Shown in pieces: positions 32,227 to 45,000 of a stretch of DNA of 64,000 bases. The notes beneath the pieces are model-generated. The model did not search any database, was not told the DNA's origin, and saw only the letters and a program-made list of their open reading frames with translations. Made by a program: the position numbers and the translations under genes. The stretch is taken from assembly GCF_010389155.1 (NCBI RefSeq), contig NC_057763.1:10788649-10852648 (forward strand), read 5' to 3'. This stretch comes from Erigeron canadensis. Taxonomy: Eukaryota > Streptophyta > Magnoliopsida > Asterales > Asteraceae. The stretch's first letter is position 1. Every line of letters begins with the position of its first letter.

Positions 32227-34610
32227 ATGTCTGGAACCGAACAACCAAACCCAAACCCAAATGGTAACCCTAACCCAAATGTCAATATGAATCAAAACCC
32301 ACCACCTCTACCACCAGCTTAACCCAGTGTTCATGTTCACTTTCCAAACAATCCGGTACCTAGATTTAATGGAAATAGTGACACATTCATTACTTGGAAG
32401 GCATGTATGCTCAAGTACATCGCTGGAGTTGAAAGACACTTGACCACCATTCTTGTAGAGGTCCTTATGTTCCCATGAATGCATCAACTGTTGTTTTTAA
32501 CCAAGATGGGACCCCTAGGTTAACACCCAAGGAGAAAGATCATTGGTCAGAGGAAGACCATCGTTTGGCTGACCTAGATTCCAAATTACAAAATATGATT
32601 CTCTTTGCTGTCCCAGAAAGTTTAAAAACCACTCTTGTTTTACTTGATAGTTCTAAGTTAATATGGGAATAGTTGTTAACACAGTTTGAAGGAACAAAGG
32701 AAACTATCACCACAAGAAAAGTTTCTTTGAATAAAAAGTATGAAACATTTTTTGCATTACCAGATGAATCTCTAAGTGAAACATATCTTAGATTTACAAA
32801 TTTGGTCAATCAATTAAAAGCTCTTGGTGTCACAAAAGACAAAGAAGTTTTACTTGAAAAGTTTTGTGATATATTACCTTCTAAATGGGAGAATTTGATC
32901 ATGGTATTAAGGCAAGGTAAAACCCTTCACAGTCACACTCTGGCCTCTTTGTATGGTGCCTTCAGGTATACTGAGGAGAATAAAGCTGAGAGAGCTATGG
33001 CTGAGCAAGATGCAAAGAATCATACTTCAACCAGTTCTGCATTGGTTCATTATTCTGAACCACAAGATACTGCCCTACTATCTTCTGAGAATGATCAGTC
33101 TGACTTTGTGAAGAAGATGGTAGCTGAGTTAATGAAAGCTGGTATTTCTGAATATGCATCACATGAATGTGATGTGGATGATGATGATGACCTTGTTGCT
33201 ATGATTGCCAAAACTTTTAATCGTTTTAAATTTAAATCAAAGAGAAATGGCAAACAATTTTCTTCAAATAATACTGTTGATAAGTCCAATTTAGAATGTT
33301 TTAAATGTGGAAAGAAAGGACATTTTATGAAGGAATGCAGATCATCACAACCCTCCTCATCACACACTGCCCCTAACCATTCTATTTTTCAGAAGCCTGA
33401 TGATGGGTACAAAGGTAAGTACAAAAAGCTGAAAGCCCACATGGCGATAATGGCTCAGGAAGAATCCAATAAGAATAGCTGCATGGTGGCAGACACTGAA
33501 AAATGGGAGGATTCTGACGTGTCATCTGATGATGAAGGAGAAGTAAGGGATATGTATTTCATGGCTCATGAGGATCATGGTCATGTTGTCAAGTCTGATG
33601 TTCAATCTGGTCGTTGGGTGGATATCATCATGAAGAAGGTTAGTACATTCGATTTTGAGAAGGATGAAGAACAATTACTGGACCATTTGGTTCTTATAGA
33701 GGCCGACATAACTTATGTTGAAACTGTGCGTTTAGAGAGTATGAAAATGTTTGAAATAAATTCTTCTGAACTGAACGCCAGTCAAGCCAGATTAAAAGAA
33801 CTGAAAGATGTTCAGTTGGCTTTGAAAAGTTATCAATCTCTGGTTTCCAAACTTGAATTGGAAAAAGAAGAATTAAAAATTATTTTGGAAAAAGAACAGA
33901 AAATAATTAAATCTTGGTTGAAATCACCTTTTCCCGAAGCTGCCATTAAGAAAACTTTTGAAAATCAAAGAATCGCTTATGGCACTGGTGATCTTCATCT
34001 TGCATCAGTAATAACTGACCTGGATGCACTTCCCAAAGAAATGAGACCAGAAATCACTTTTAAAGATTTTGGAAAATCAAAAGTGATAACTGATCAAAAC
34101 CAGGAACAACCTGAGGGCAAATTTGAAGCATGTCAGACCAGTGCTTCAGACAAGAAAGCTAAACCCAAGAAACCTTTCCCTCAGTCTTCAAATAAGGTTC
34201 CTAAGAACCTTCAGAAGAAGAAAAATGTGATCCCTGCTGAGCCTTCTACCTCAGATTCTGGTAGAGCTCAGGTGTCTAATTCGGAGTCTATTTTGTTAAG
34301 GATTGAAAGTCAATTTCAAAATTTGGCTAGGCAAGTGCAGAGTTGTAATGCACGTTTAAAAAATGTTGAAAGCACTCCCCAAAATCCTAACCAAAACCCA
34401 AAACCTTTTTCAAAGAAAATCAAGCAAGAAAAGCAAAAATCTGAGAAGAAAAAGGTTTCTGAAGTCATCAAACCAACTGTTTTTGTGTCGTTTGAAATTA
34501 TGACTGAAATTCCCTTTGATCCTTCTGTCCCTTACGTACCAAAGAAATCTAACGCTGCTCAGGGAGAGCCCAGTGGACCCATCAAGAGATGGGTTCCCAA
34601 AAAGAACTAA
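32227..34610 (+). pseudogene. gag: E2 Gag, broken
   Basis: Aligns with E1 Gag over its whole length, with a duplicated NPNP-type stretch near the start. The zinc knuckle CFKCGKKGHFMKEC is intact at 33297-33338. Lesions: CAA-to-TAA stop at about 32320, a one-base loss at about 32458, and a TAG stop at about 32670. The frame from 32673 to the end is open for 645 codons and ends WVPKKN. The long Lys/Glu-rich tail is conserved with E1, so this Gag extension belongs to the family. Confidence 0.88.
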
Positions 34611-37600
34611 TCTTTGTGTGTGTGCAGGGTGACCGCAAAAAGAATACTTGGTTTCTTGACAGTGCTGCTGGCAGAACCATAACTGGTCACAAAACCCTGC
34701 TAGAGGAATATTGGGTGCAAGAGGGACCTTCAATAACTTTTGGTAATGATGAAAATGGACAAACTGAGGGATATGGTGTTGTGAACAATGGACAAGTCAA
34801 ATTCACTAAAGTTGCATATGTGAATGGTTTGAAATATAACCTGATCAGTGTCAGCCAACTTTGTGATGATGGCTTTAAGGTTTTATTTGATATTTCACAA
34901 GGCACCATATTCAACAGAGATTAGAAGCTAGTAATGATTGCACCAAGAAAGGGAAACATTTATGTTGTAGACATGAATAGTGCTACTTCTGAACAATGTT
35001 TCTACACAAGGGCAGATGAGGACACCAACTGGTTGTGGCACAAAAGGTTATCCCATCTCAATTTCAAAAATATTAATAAGTTGTCAAGAAAACAACTTGC
35101 TAATGGGATACCAACCATGTCTTTCAATAAAGACAAGCCATGTCCAGGGTGTGAAATGGGAAAGAAGAAGAGAGCATCCTTCAAGACCAAGCAAAATTTC
35201 AGCATCACTGAACCACTTCATATGCTTCATATGGATCTTTTTGGTCTTGTGAATGTTCAGACAAGAGCGGGGAAGAAGTACACTCTGGTTGTAGTCGATG
35301 AATATTCAAGATACTGTTGGGTAGTCTTCCTCAGAAACAAAAGTGAAGTTGCTGCTGAAATCATTGCCCTCATTAAACAGATTGAACTCAAGCACAAGCG
35401 AAAAGTACGTCAGCTCAGAAGTGACAATGGCACTTAATTTAGAAATTCCACATTGGAAACCTTCTGCACTGACACTGGCATATCTCAGAACTTCTCCTCA
35501 GCACATACACCAGAGCAAAATGGTGTTGTAGAAAGAAAGAATCGAACGCTGATAGAAGCTGCCAGAAGTATGTTGAATGAATCCGGTCTTCCAAAATGTT
35601 TTTGGGCTGAAGCTGTTGCAACTGCTTGCTACACCCAGAATCATTCCATTTATGACAAAAGACACAAGAAGAGCTCAGAAACAAAAAGCCTAATATTGGA
35701 TATTTCCATGTGTTTGGATGTCCAGTATACATTCTGATTGATTCTAGCAAATTGGGCAAATTTGATGCCAAAGCTGATGAAGGATACTTCCTAGGTTATT
35801 TAACAATTCGCAAGGCCTTTAGAGTCTATAATAAAAGACTTGAAAAGGTTGATGAGTCAATTCATGTTACCTTTGATGAATCAAATTCTGCAATCTTTAA
35901 TAAACCAGTCTCTGAACCACCTTCAGAAGGTCCTATCAGTTTTGGTGAATTTGATCACAATGACAAATCTGATCAGTCACCTGAACATGTTTGTGATCAT
36001 TCCTGTTCAGAACCAGTTACAAGTCAGCAAAGTAACATTCCATTTTATCCTTCAGTCACATTCAAACTACCCTCTGAATTGACTATTGGATCAGATGTGC
36101 GTGCTGCTCCTCAGATATCAGTATCCCCTGAAATACCTCAGAATGAAGAATTTCATGATGCAAATCGTGATTTACAAGATGATGAAGATGATGAAACTGA
36201 AATAGTCTATTCTGAACCATCTCCTGAAGTAAGCCAGAGAAGTTCTTGCACTGATATCATTATTCATCCTGGTCATTACTCTAAATGGACTCGCTCACTT
36301 CCAATTGATCAAGTGATTGGCGATCCAAGTAGAGGGGTTCAGACCAGAAGAGCCACAAGCGATCAATGCTTATATGTCAGCTTCTTATCACTGATAGAAC
36401 CGAAGAAGATTGACGAGGCTTTGAAAGATCCAAGTTGGGTTGAAGCCATGCAAGAAGAGCTTAACCGATTTGAAAGGAACAATGTTTGGGAGCTTGTTCC
36501 ATGTCCCCCCAATCTGAAGAAAGAACCAATTGGGACAAGGTGGGTCTTTCGAAACAAAGTTGATGAAGATGGTCATGTAATCAGAAACAAGGCCAGACTT
36601 GTTGCAAAGGGTTATGCACAAGAAGAAGGAGTTGATTTTGATCAGACTTTTGCACCAGTGGCCAGACTTGAAGCTATCATAATTTTCTTAGCATTCGCAG
36701 CTCATCATGAGTTCAAAGTCTACCAAATGGATGTCAAAAGTGCTTTTCTGAATGGAGAGCTAGAAGAAGTTGTGTATGTATATCAACCACCAGGATTTGA
36801 AAGCAAAGAAAAACCTCATTAGGTGTATAGACTGAACAAAGCTTTATATGGTCTAAGACAAGCACCTAGAGCCTGGTATGATACTCTAACTCGACATCTT
36901 TTAGATAATGGTTTTCATACAGGTGCAATAGATAACACTTTATTCATCTTTCATGAGAAAAGTGATATCTTGCTTGTACAAGTATATGTTGATGATAATG
37001 TGTTTGGTTCTACAAATGAAAAATTGTGTGACAAGTTTTCAAAAATAATGTCTTCTGAGTATGAAATGAGTATGATGGGTGAACTGACATATTTTCTGGG
37101 TCTTCAAGTAAAACAAACCAGTGATGGTATTTTTATAAATCAAGAAAAATATGTGAAAGATTTGTTAAAGAAATATCAGTTTGATTCTATTTCATTTAAA
37201 GATACTCCAACTTCTGCACCATTAACTTTGGACTTAGATCCTAATGGAAAACCTGTCGATCCCACAAAATATCGTGGTATGTTGGGATCATTAATGTACT
37301 TAACTGCAAGTAGACCAGACATAATGTTTGCAACATGTCTTTGGGCACGATTTCAATCTGATCCCAGAGAAGCACACCAGAATGCAGTAAAAAGGATTTT
37401 TTGATACCTGAAAGGTGTTCCTAGACTAGGTTTTTGGTATCCCAAAGGCTCAAGTCTAGATCTCATGGGCTATTCAGATTCTGATCATGTAGGTTGTAAG
37501 ATAGATAGGAAAAGTACCACAAGTGGGTGTCATTTCCTTGGTGGCAAATTGGTTAGTTGGACAAGCAAGAAGCAGACTGCAGTATCATTATCCATTGCTG

Positions 37601-37930
37601 AAGCTAAGTACATTTCTGCAGCAAGTTGTTGTGCTCAGATCTTATGGATGAAGAAACCAACTAACTGATTATGGTGTTAAGTATACCAGAACGCCAATAT
37701 TTTGTGATAACACAAGTGCCATTACAATATTTCACAATCCTGTCATGCACTCTAAAACAAAGCATATCAATCTCAGGTACCATTTCATTCGTGATCATAT
37801 TTTAAAAGGTGATATTAAAATTAATTTCATTCCCATTGACAAACAACTAGCTGATGTGTTTACAAAACCTTTAGATGTCAAAACTTTTAAACATCTTATC
37901 AGCGAGTTAGGAATGCTAAATCCTGTGTAG
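34589..37930 (+). pseudogene. pol: E2 Pol (PR-IN-RT-RH), broken but full length
   Basis: Protease LDSAAG at 34658-34669. The integrase zinc domain is complete (LWHKRLSHLNF, then CPGCEMGKKK), unlike E1. The integrase core has HMDLFG, SDNGT and NGVVERKN. RT carries YVDDNVFGS, with Asn where E1 has Ile. RNase H ends GMLNPV. Lesions: TGG-to-TAG at about 34922, stop at about 35435, a small deletion with frameshift at about 35672, TGG-to-TAG at about 36820, CGA-to-TGA at about 37402 and a frame change near 37655. Several are C-to-T or G-to-A changes. Pol is in the -1 frame relative to gag, as in E1 and E3. Confidence 0.88.
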
Positions 37931-38604
37931 CATTTCAGGGGGAATAGACAAAAATATTTTTACAAGTAAAGAAAATTTTTCTCTAAGGGGGAATTTTTGC
38001 CTCAGAAAATATTTTGTCTGAAATGGTTCAGAAACTGAAGGACTTCAGGATTTTAGAAAATGAGAAGATTCAGATTGCACTCCCTTTATCTCTCTCAGAA
38101 TTTAAATAAATTACTCCTAAAGTCCATCGAAACCTTTTATTATATAATGGATACCAGATTGGCAAGTGGACACGTGATTTTTACTGTTCCAGGATACCTT
38201 TTTGCTGACGTGTCATACCACTCGCGCCGTAAATAGAAGTTGATGATTGCTTTTGCATTAAAACGGTTGAATACTTTTTGAAAATGTGGGGTCATGGGCG
38301 TTGTTGCATTAAATGCGGACGTATAACCAAAATTATTTCGGATTTCAAACCCGATCAAAATTATCTTTAATAAAATATCATTATATTTTATTGGATTTGA
38401 AATTCAAAATTATTTTTATTTATTTTCTTTGAAAATCTTTTCGAATTCCCTTCGAAAATATAAATACCTTTTTCAGAAAATATTCCTTCATTTACTTCGT
38501 TCTTCATTTACTTCTAATCATTTTTCTCTCTCACATTCTCTCTTCTTCAAAATCCTCAAACCCTAAATTCTTCAAATCACTTTCAGTTTTCCCTTGTAGA
38601 AATA
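37931..38604 (+). promoter_or_regulatory. E2 pol-ORF3 spacer with promoter-like signals
   Basis: CACGTG at 38171-38176, TGACGTGTCA at 38206-38215 and a consensus TATAAATA at 38459-38466, then a leader rich in TTCTCTCTC up to the ATG at 38605. Order and spacing match E1 while surrounding sequence has diverged, so these boxes look selectively kept. Confidence 0.6.
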
Positions 38605-40934
38605 ATGGCTAAACAATCTCAAGCCAAATCTCTCATAAATTTCAAATATAATCCTCCTAGTCCTGCAGTCAAGCCAGGATCTAATTGGCCCAAGGGTTTT
38701 GAACCAAAAGCCATTAGGTTCAATATGAATAATTTCAAGGCGGCTTTAAATGCCGATTCAAAAACCTTGATGGGGAGGATCAACACATTCTTGAAAGAAT
38801 GTCCTCTTCATCATGCCTTGACTGCAGATTCCCAAGTAATGTATCATAGATACTTATTTGAATTTTGGTACACTGCCGAGGTGAGCAAGGATGATAAATC
38901 CATTGCTTTCACATTAAATGACAGCACAAGGCAGTGTGTCATTTCTCTTGATGGGTTCAGAGAGGCCCTTCAATGGAATTATTGCAGACCTCCCTCTGTA
39001 TATATAACAAAAGACTGAAAGGTGTAAATTTTCGGGAGGATCTGTACGAGATGGGTCATGATGGTATGTTGGATGAGGATGGAAACCTGAAGACCTCTGG
39101 TCATATATTTTTGTTAGGTTTGAATAATTGTTGGAGGTATTTTCGGACCCAACTTGTTGAGTGCCTTGGGGGAAATTACGGTGGTTTCGACCATATTTCC
39201 CTCATTACTGTTGAATTGGGCTACTATCTGTGGAATGGGATAGCAGTTGATTTTGCAGAGATGCTTTTCTCCCAGTTGGTTTCAAAGTTGAAAGGGAAAA
39301 GGAGTCCTCATATCTCCTTTCCAAGATTTCTGAGCATTTGCTTCAGACAGATTCTGGGAGATGCATATTCTGAAGGGGGACCTGAGCTGTCAGCTACTTA
39401 GTTCTGCAAGGACTTGTCCAAAGCGTCTACGTCTGAGGTAGAGCCAGAACTCACATCTGCCATGCTTCAGGTATTTTCTAAAACTGACACAGCAAGACAA
39501 GCTGGCTCAGAAAGCTCACTGGGAGGGTCGCAAAAGAATGCGAGACCCACCGGTGCAACTCGTGACAAATTGTTGAGCTTGGTAAAACCCAAACCAGCCT
39601 CTACCACCCAGTCACAAACTCCCCCATCCACTTACCAACCTGAGGATCTCCCAAAAGATCCCTCAGGATCCCCAAAGGGCTTATTAAAACGTCGAAAATT
39701 TAAGAAGTCCTCACAGCCCAAGGACACTAGTACCGAAGCTAACCCTTCTGGCTCCTCCCAAAAGGAACCAGAAGAATCGAGTCAAAGGGACAACCCACAG
39801 GCAACCATCTCCGCAATTTCTGTAGGAGGGGATGGTGAAGAAAATATAAGTGAGTCAGCCCAACTCACAGTAGAGTCTGAGTCTGCACAAGCACATACTT
39901 CACAAATCTTACACTCTATTGCAGCACGATCTGATGAAGTTTCTGGTGAGACACCACTAGAAACTAAGGATCCAAACTCTACGGCCGATGATGTTTCTCT
40001 TGCAGAAGGCACAAGAGTTACTGAGGCAACCCCTGTGTCTGCCCTTCCTGAAACAACAATTATTGCAAGTGACGATGCATCTACTCATGAAGTAGTTGTT
40101 GAACTTGCATCAGATTCAGGGCATATCTAATCAGGATCAGGTGTATACCTCTTTCTGGATGAAGATGAGCCACCTCAGGGGAATCTTGATTCCCTTGCTG
40201 ACTTTGAGTTTGACGAGGATCTATTGGAGGAGAACCAGTCGTCTGGTTCTGAGCCAACCTTCAACCTCGCAAACGTCCAACAACCTCTCCCAAAAAATCC
40301 AAATGTTTTTATTGAACAACCTTATGTCCGCCCACCAATATCACATGAACACCCTCTCTTTCCAGAAGGCTCAACACCTGCATTCATAACTTCACCAACC
40401 TTTCAACCACAATTACAACATCTTCACCCCCAAATTCAACAAGTCCCAAAGCCCATCAATTATGATAAAGAAGCTGAGAAGGACCTGGATTCTGCAACAG
40501 AATCTGAGGGTCCAACTGAAATGCAGATTGATGATGTTCTGCAAGGGCTTGGGAATATTCAGTTTGTTGCTTTTGCTTCTGCACAACCACCCCCTCCTTT
40601 GAGTGTTGAAGCACAGTTAGAGAAACAAAATGCCGAAGTCCAAAGCCTACTTCTCAAGGTTGAGGACTTAACAAAATCTCTAACTGCCAATACTAGCTCC
40701 ATTGCTGATATGAAAGGTGCTCAGATCTTCCTTGGAACTGAGTTGACCAAAGTTGCTGGAAATGAGGGGCTAGTAAGTGGGAAACTTAATGAGCTTGTGA
40801 TGGCTTGTAACAAGATCAGCTCAGCCATCAGAGAAGCCTTCCATCTGACCAAGAGGGATGTTCAGACCACCGTTGTTGCAAATCTGACATCCTCTGTTGA
40901 AGTAATGAAAAATAAAGTCTTGGCAGTGGCGAAG
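38605..40934 (+). pseudogene. E2 ORF3, N-terminal part (split by E3)
   Basis: Homologous to E1 ORF3 throughout: RFNMNNFKAALNA near residue 42, FWYTAEV, CWRYFRTQLVECLGG, VDFAEMLF and RFLSICF. A Pro/Ser/Thr-rich linker follows (PEDLPKDPSGSPKGLL is shared with E1), then a coiled-coil region up to the E3 insertion. Lesions: a frameshift at about 38990, a CAG-to-TAG stop at 39399 and a TAA at 40128. The start follows the promoter-like block. It continues at 56012; together the two parts span about 1,294 codons. Confidence 0.72.
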
Positions 40935-41230
40935 TGTAGATGAAGATTCGTTGTGACAATCGCAACATAGATTTAATTATTGTTTACGTTTTTAGGAACT
41001 TGTGTATAATCATTTAAATAAGAACTTGTGTTGATATTTAATGATTACATTTGAACTTCAATATTATATCTGTTTATGTTTTGTATTGTGTTTGTGTGTT
41101 ATATATTGTTTTGCAGGTTCAAGAACATAGAATCAAGGTTTATAAGTGTCGTAGAACACTTAAACGGTGATTGGATGTTATGTACGACTCAAACAAAGTC
41201 AAACAAAGAACTAAAGGTCGTCCCTCGTGC

Positions 41231-41279
41231 TGACGTCACCAGTGTGAAAGATGAGCCTCGTGCTGACGTCAGCACGAGG
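41231..41279 (+). promoter_or_regulatory. Paired TGACGTCA sites and a 24-bp palindrome in the E3 LTR
   Basis: TGACGTCA occurs at 41231-41238 and 41264-41271, 33 bp apart. The second lies in a perfect palindrome (41256-41279): CCTCGTGCTGAC followed by its reverse complement. It sits about 75 bp upstream of the TATA box, like as-1/TGA-type bZIP elements in plant and viral promoters. The 3' LTR retains both cores (55625, 55658) with one change in the palindrome. Confidence 0.75.
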
Positions 41280-41353
41280 TAGAACGATTAGTTATTGTTC
41301 GGGCCTAATTACGCAATTAAGGCCTAAGCCCACACGAACCCAATATCAATTAT

Positions 41354-41361
41354 TATAAATA
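41354..41361 (+). promoter_or_regulatory. E3 LTR TATA box
   Basis: TATAAATA followed by CAAGACC. It is conserved at 55748-55755 in the 3' LTR even though the preceding base differs. Confidence 0.75.
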
Positions 41362-41619
41362 CAAGACCTAATCTACGAAATTAGGTTAATGATTGACGAA
41401 TTCTTGAGAGTTATTTACGAATTAACGATCTAAGGTTATTTGTTCCTTCGTGTGTTCTTCTACACGAACCACAAGCCTTGTGCATCTCCTTGGGTTGGTT
41501 AATTGCTTATTAATCAACAAAAGGCAATAGTAATCTAGTTATCTCAAGAGGATTCCGCACTCTTGACATAACGAATCACGTCTTATTACGATCCACGCAA
41601 CAATAGGGCACCTTACAAG

Positions 41620-41632
41620 TGGTATCAGAGCC
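41620..41632 (+). promoter_or_regulatory. E3 primer-binding site (tRNA-Met)
   Basis: TGGTATCAGAGCC lies 2 bp after the LTR, complementary to initiator tRNA-Met. Confidence 0.9.
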
Positions 41633-41714
41633 CTAAGGTTGATTACCAGAAGGTTTAATATCGTTTGATTGGCTATTGATTGCAAATTCGTTCGAAATTC
41701 ATGTTAATTTGCTT

Positions 41715-42011
41715 CTTCGTGCTCTCCTTCGTGTGTCACTTCGTGCTTACGTCAGCACGAGGTATACTTCGTGTTCGTGCTTACGTCATCCAGTAACTTC
41801 GTGTTTACTTCATGCCACGTCTGCACGAACTGCTCTTTGTGCCACATCAACACGAACTACCCTTCGTGACTTAGGTCGTGACGTGTGTACTTCATGTTTC
41901 ACTTCGTGTGTAGTGTGGTTGGTGTTTTACTTCGTGTGAAGTGTACTTCGTGTTTCACTTCGTGCCACGTATACTTCGTGCTTCGTGCCACGTGTACTTC
42001 GTATCACACGA
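41715..42011 (+). repeat. CTTCGTG-rich irregular repeat in the E3 leader
   Basis: About 12 exact CTTCGTG copies and several near copies lie in 300 bp, mixed with CCACGT and two TTACGTCA motifs, just before the gag ATG at 42054. An 87-codon frame across it is a translation of the repeat, not a gene. Confidence 0.8.
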
Positions 42012-42053
42012 ACTTAGTGTTATTTCGTTTAATTTGTTACCAAAAGATTCGAA

Positions 42054-45000
42054 ATGACTACTTTACCAGCTGCCGCAAACTCACCTAATGCTTTACTTAT
42101 CAGCCAGATGATCATGCATGATCATGAGGTTGGTCGAGGTAATACACCTCCAAAGCTTTTCCGTATGGAAAATTATTAGATGTGGAAGAGACGTTTTGAA
42201 GACTACATTCGTCTCACTGACATGGAAATGTGGCTAGTAATAACTGAAGGTTTTGATTGGCCTTCATATGAGAAGAACGGAGTAATCAGTAGGTATACTT
42301 ATGCTGATATGCCTATTGAAGAATGTAAAAGATACGCTGTTGAGGGAAAAGCATTGTCTACTCTAACTATGGCATTGCCTCAAGATAGTGTGCATTTGTT
42401 TAAAAAGTACACTACTTCAAAGGATTTATGGGATGCTCTCGAAAGATATTGTGAGGGTGATGTAACTTTGAAGAAAAACCGTATCAAGCTTCTCACGCAT
42501 CAATATGAAGCCTTTAATGGACTGAAAGGGAAATCTCTTGATGAGATTATTATTCGATTCAGTCATCTAACCACTGAATTATCATACTTTGAAGTTGTTT
42601 ATCCTCAAACTGAGCTAGTTGATAAGTTTCTGGACTCACTGCCTAAAACTTGGACTGATTATGTTCATCAACTTCAAGATGATCAGGAATACAGTACATG
42701 GGATTTTGAGAAGGTAGTCTCCAAGTTGAAAAACAAAGAAATGAAGAGAAGGATTAAAGACACTCACTCGGATTTTACACAAGATCCATCCTTGTATCAT
42801 GCTAAGTCTGTTCATTTAGCAAGTTCCAACTCAGGAAATAATGCATTTCTAAGTGGTGCAGAAGCTACACCAATAGTAGATGCTGATGGTATTGCCGGAT
42901 ATGTTGCTCATGACAACACAAATTCAAATGTTAAGAGCAATGCACAATCTTTCCACTCTATGCCAATAAGTATGAGTTATGCAGAAGGAAGAATGAGTAT
43001 TTACTCAGCCTTTTGTAATGCTCATGAAACATTTATTAGGGGAAAACTTACTGATCCTGCAGTAATTGATGAGGATTACAATCAAATAGATCCTGATGAT
43101 TTGGAAGAAATGGATCTACAATGGCACTAAAGATTCACTCAGAGAACTGGTAGACCTATAGGTAATGGCACTAAAGGTTTTGACAAATCCAAGGTGAAAT
43201 GTTATAATTGCGATGGATTTGGTCATTTTGCAAGAGAGTGTTAATGACCTAAGAGGATTGATAATACTGTTGCTGGTCGTCAAAATTACAATCAAGGCGG
43301 TATTACACCGAATAATCATAAGACGCAAGCAATGATTACATATCCTGTTACTCCACAGCAGCCAGTTTCGTCACCATTTTCGGAGTCAAAGGCTGTTGTT
43401 GTTCAAAATCCAGATGGTACTTATCAATGGGATACACAATCCGATGATACCTCGAATCATGCCTACATGGTAGAATTATATGATGAGGTAGCTGCAACGA
43501 TTAATTATGCCGTGTACTCAAGTTAAGAAAGTGCATCTGAGATAGTACAGACGAATATGTGTAATGTTGCTGAAACAGTAAGATCTGAGAGTGAACAAAT
43601 GACTGCAGTAAAAGCATCTGAAGAAAAGAAAGAGTCATCAAATCCTGTTGATGACATTTCTATGCAGAGCATTGAAGAACAGATGAAGGACTTTGAGATA
43701 CCTGAAGGTATGACAACTGAAGATTTTGTTGCATACATGGCAGATTGCAAGGCTACAGATCAGAAGGTATCTTGTTCTTTATCTTATATAATTGACGTAT
43801 GTAGAATGGTGTCGGACTTAAAACTTGAGGTGTTTATTTTGAATAAGTCAATTATTAACTTAACTAGTCAGAACAACTTGTTTAAAAAGGAAAATGACTC
43901 TTTGTTTGCCAAAAATTCTGGTTTGGTAAAACAAGAAAGTCTTTATCAAGATAAGATTTATGCATCTGATAAGGATATTCTTGCATTAAAAGAAAAACTA
44001 AAGGAGTCAGTTCTGATGGAAAAAGTGGGAAATGAACAATATGCTCAACTAACTAAAAAGGAGATAGTTAGTTGATCTAAAAAGGAGAAAGAATTAGTTG
44101 ACGCAAAATTGGAGATAGTTAAGCTTAATACAAGACTAGACCAAATTAGGGGATCTGATTTAATACGATCAATGCAGATGCAAAAACCTGTACCACGGGA
44201 TTCAAAAGATAAAAGTGGTTTGGGTATGAGTTATAATGAAGTTAGAGGTCCGTTCAATGATAATTATACAGAGTCTCTAACACAGCTTACTGAAAAGATT
44301 GACAGTGGTGAAGTTGATCCAATTGTTTCAGAAAAACAAAATGTTGATCCAAAGACCCCTAAAAGTTCGAAAAACTCGATTGATAAAATTAAGGAGCTTA
44401 ACAAGAAACATAAGCTTGAAAGTTCATTTGTTAAACCAGTGGATCCTAAGAATGGAATTTATGATGCGAGTACTTCTAAAGGATCTAGTCAAATAAAATC
44501 AACTTGTCCTGTAGATAAGAACATTAAATGTTTTACAATGAAAGGATGTGATACTATTTTCACATCAAATGAAATTGATTTTGAAAATATCGATCATGAA
44601 AAGATTGATAAAGTATGGAATAAGGATGAATCTACGTCTAGTGAAGTTCCCTTAACTCCATACAAGACTCATAAAAATTCTCAAAAGAAAGTACATTTTT
44701 CGGGTAAAAATGAGTCAACTGGTTTGTCAAAAGAAGAGTCAGCCACAATTGAACTTAAGGAATGTTTGGGCATGACTTCAGCTGAGTTTGATGTTAAAGC
44801 TAACAAAGCAAGAGCTAAAAAATCGTGTTTCTATTGTTATGAAGTAGGACATGTTTATAGTTGCTGTCCAAATAGAAAACGGAGATGTCCTGATAAGGGT
44901 ATGTCTTCTGGTGGATCTAGTGACTTAGATATTGTTGCTCATAATAATAGGTCTAAGACTCCAAAACGACAGGGGCCTTCACAGAATACTACTTTTAGTA

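Larger units (their letters stand above)
40935..41617 (+). mobile_element. E3 5' LTR (683 bp)
   Basis: TGTAGATGAAGATTCG to AGGGCACCTTACA. It carries two TGACGTCA sites, one inside a perfect 24-bp palindrome, and a TATA box at 41354. TACACGAACC-type motifs follow downstream of TATA. Confidence 0.92.

Noticed and set aside
41076..41282. 68-codon ORF repeated at 55470
   Set aside because: Lies in the E3 LTRs across the palindrome and upstream of TATA; repeated only because LTRs are paired.
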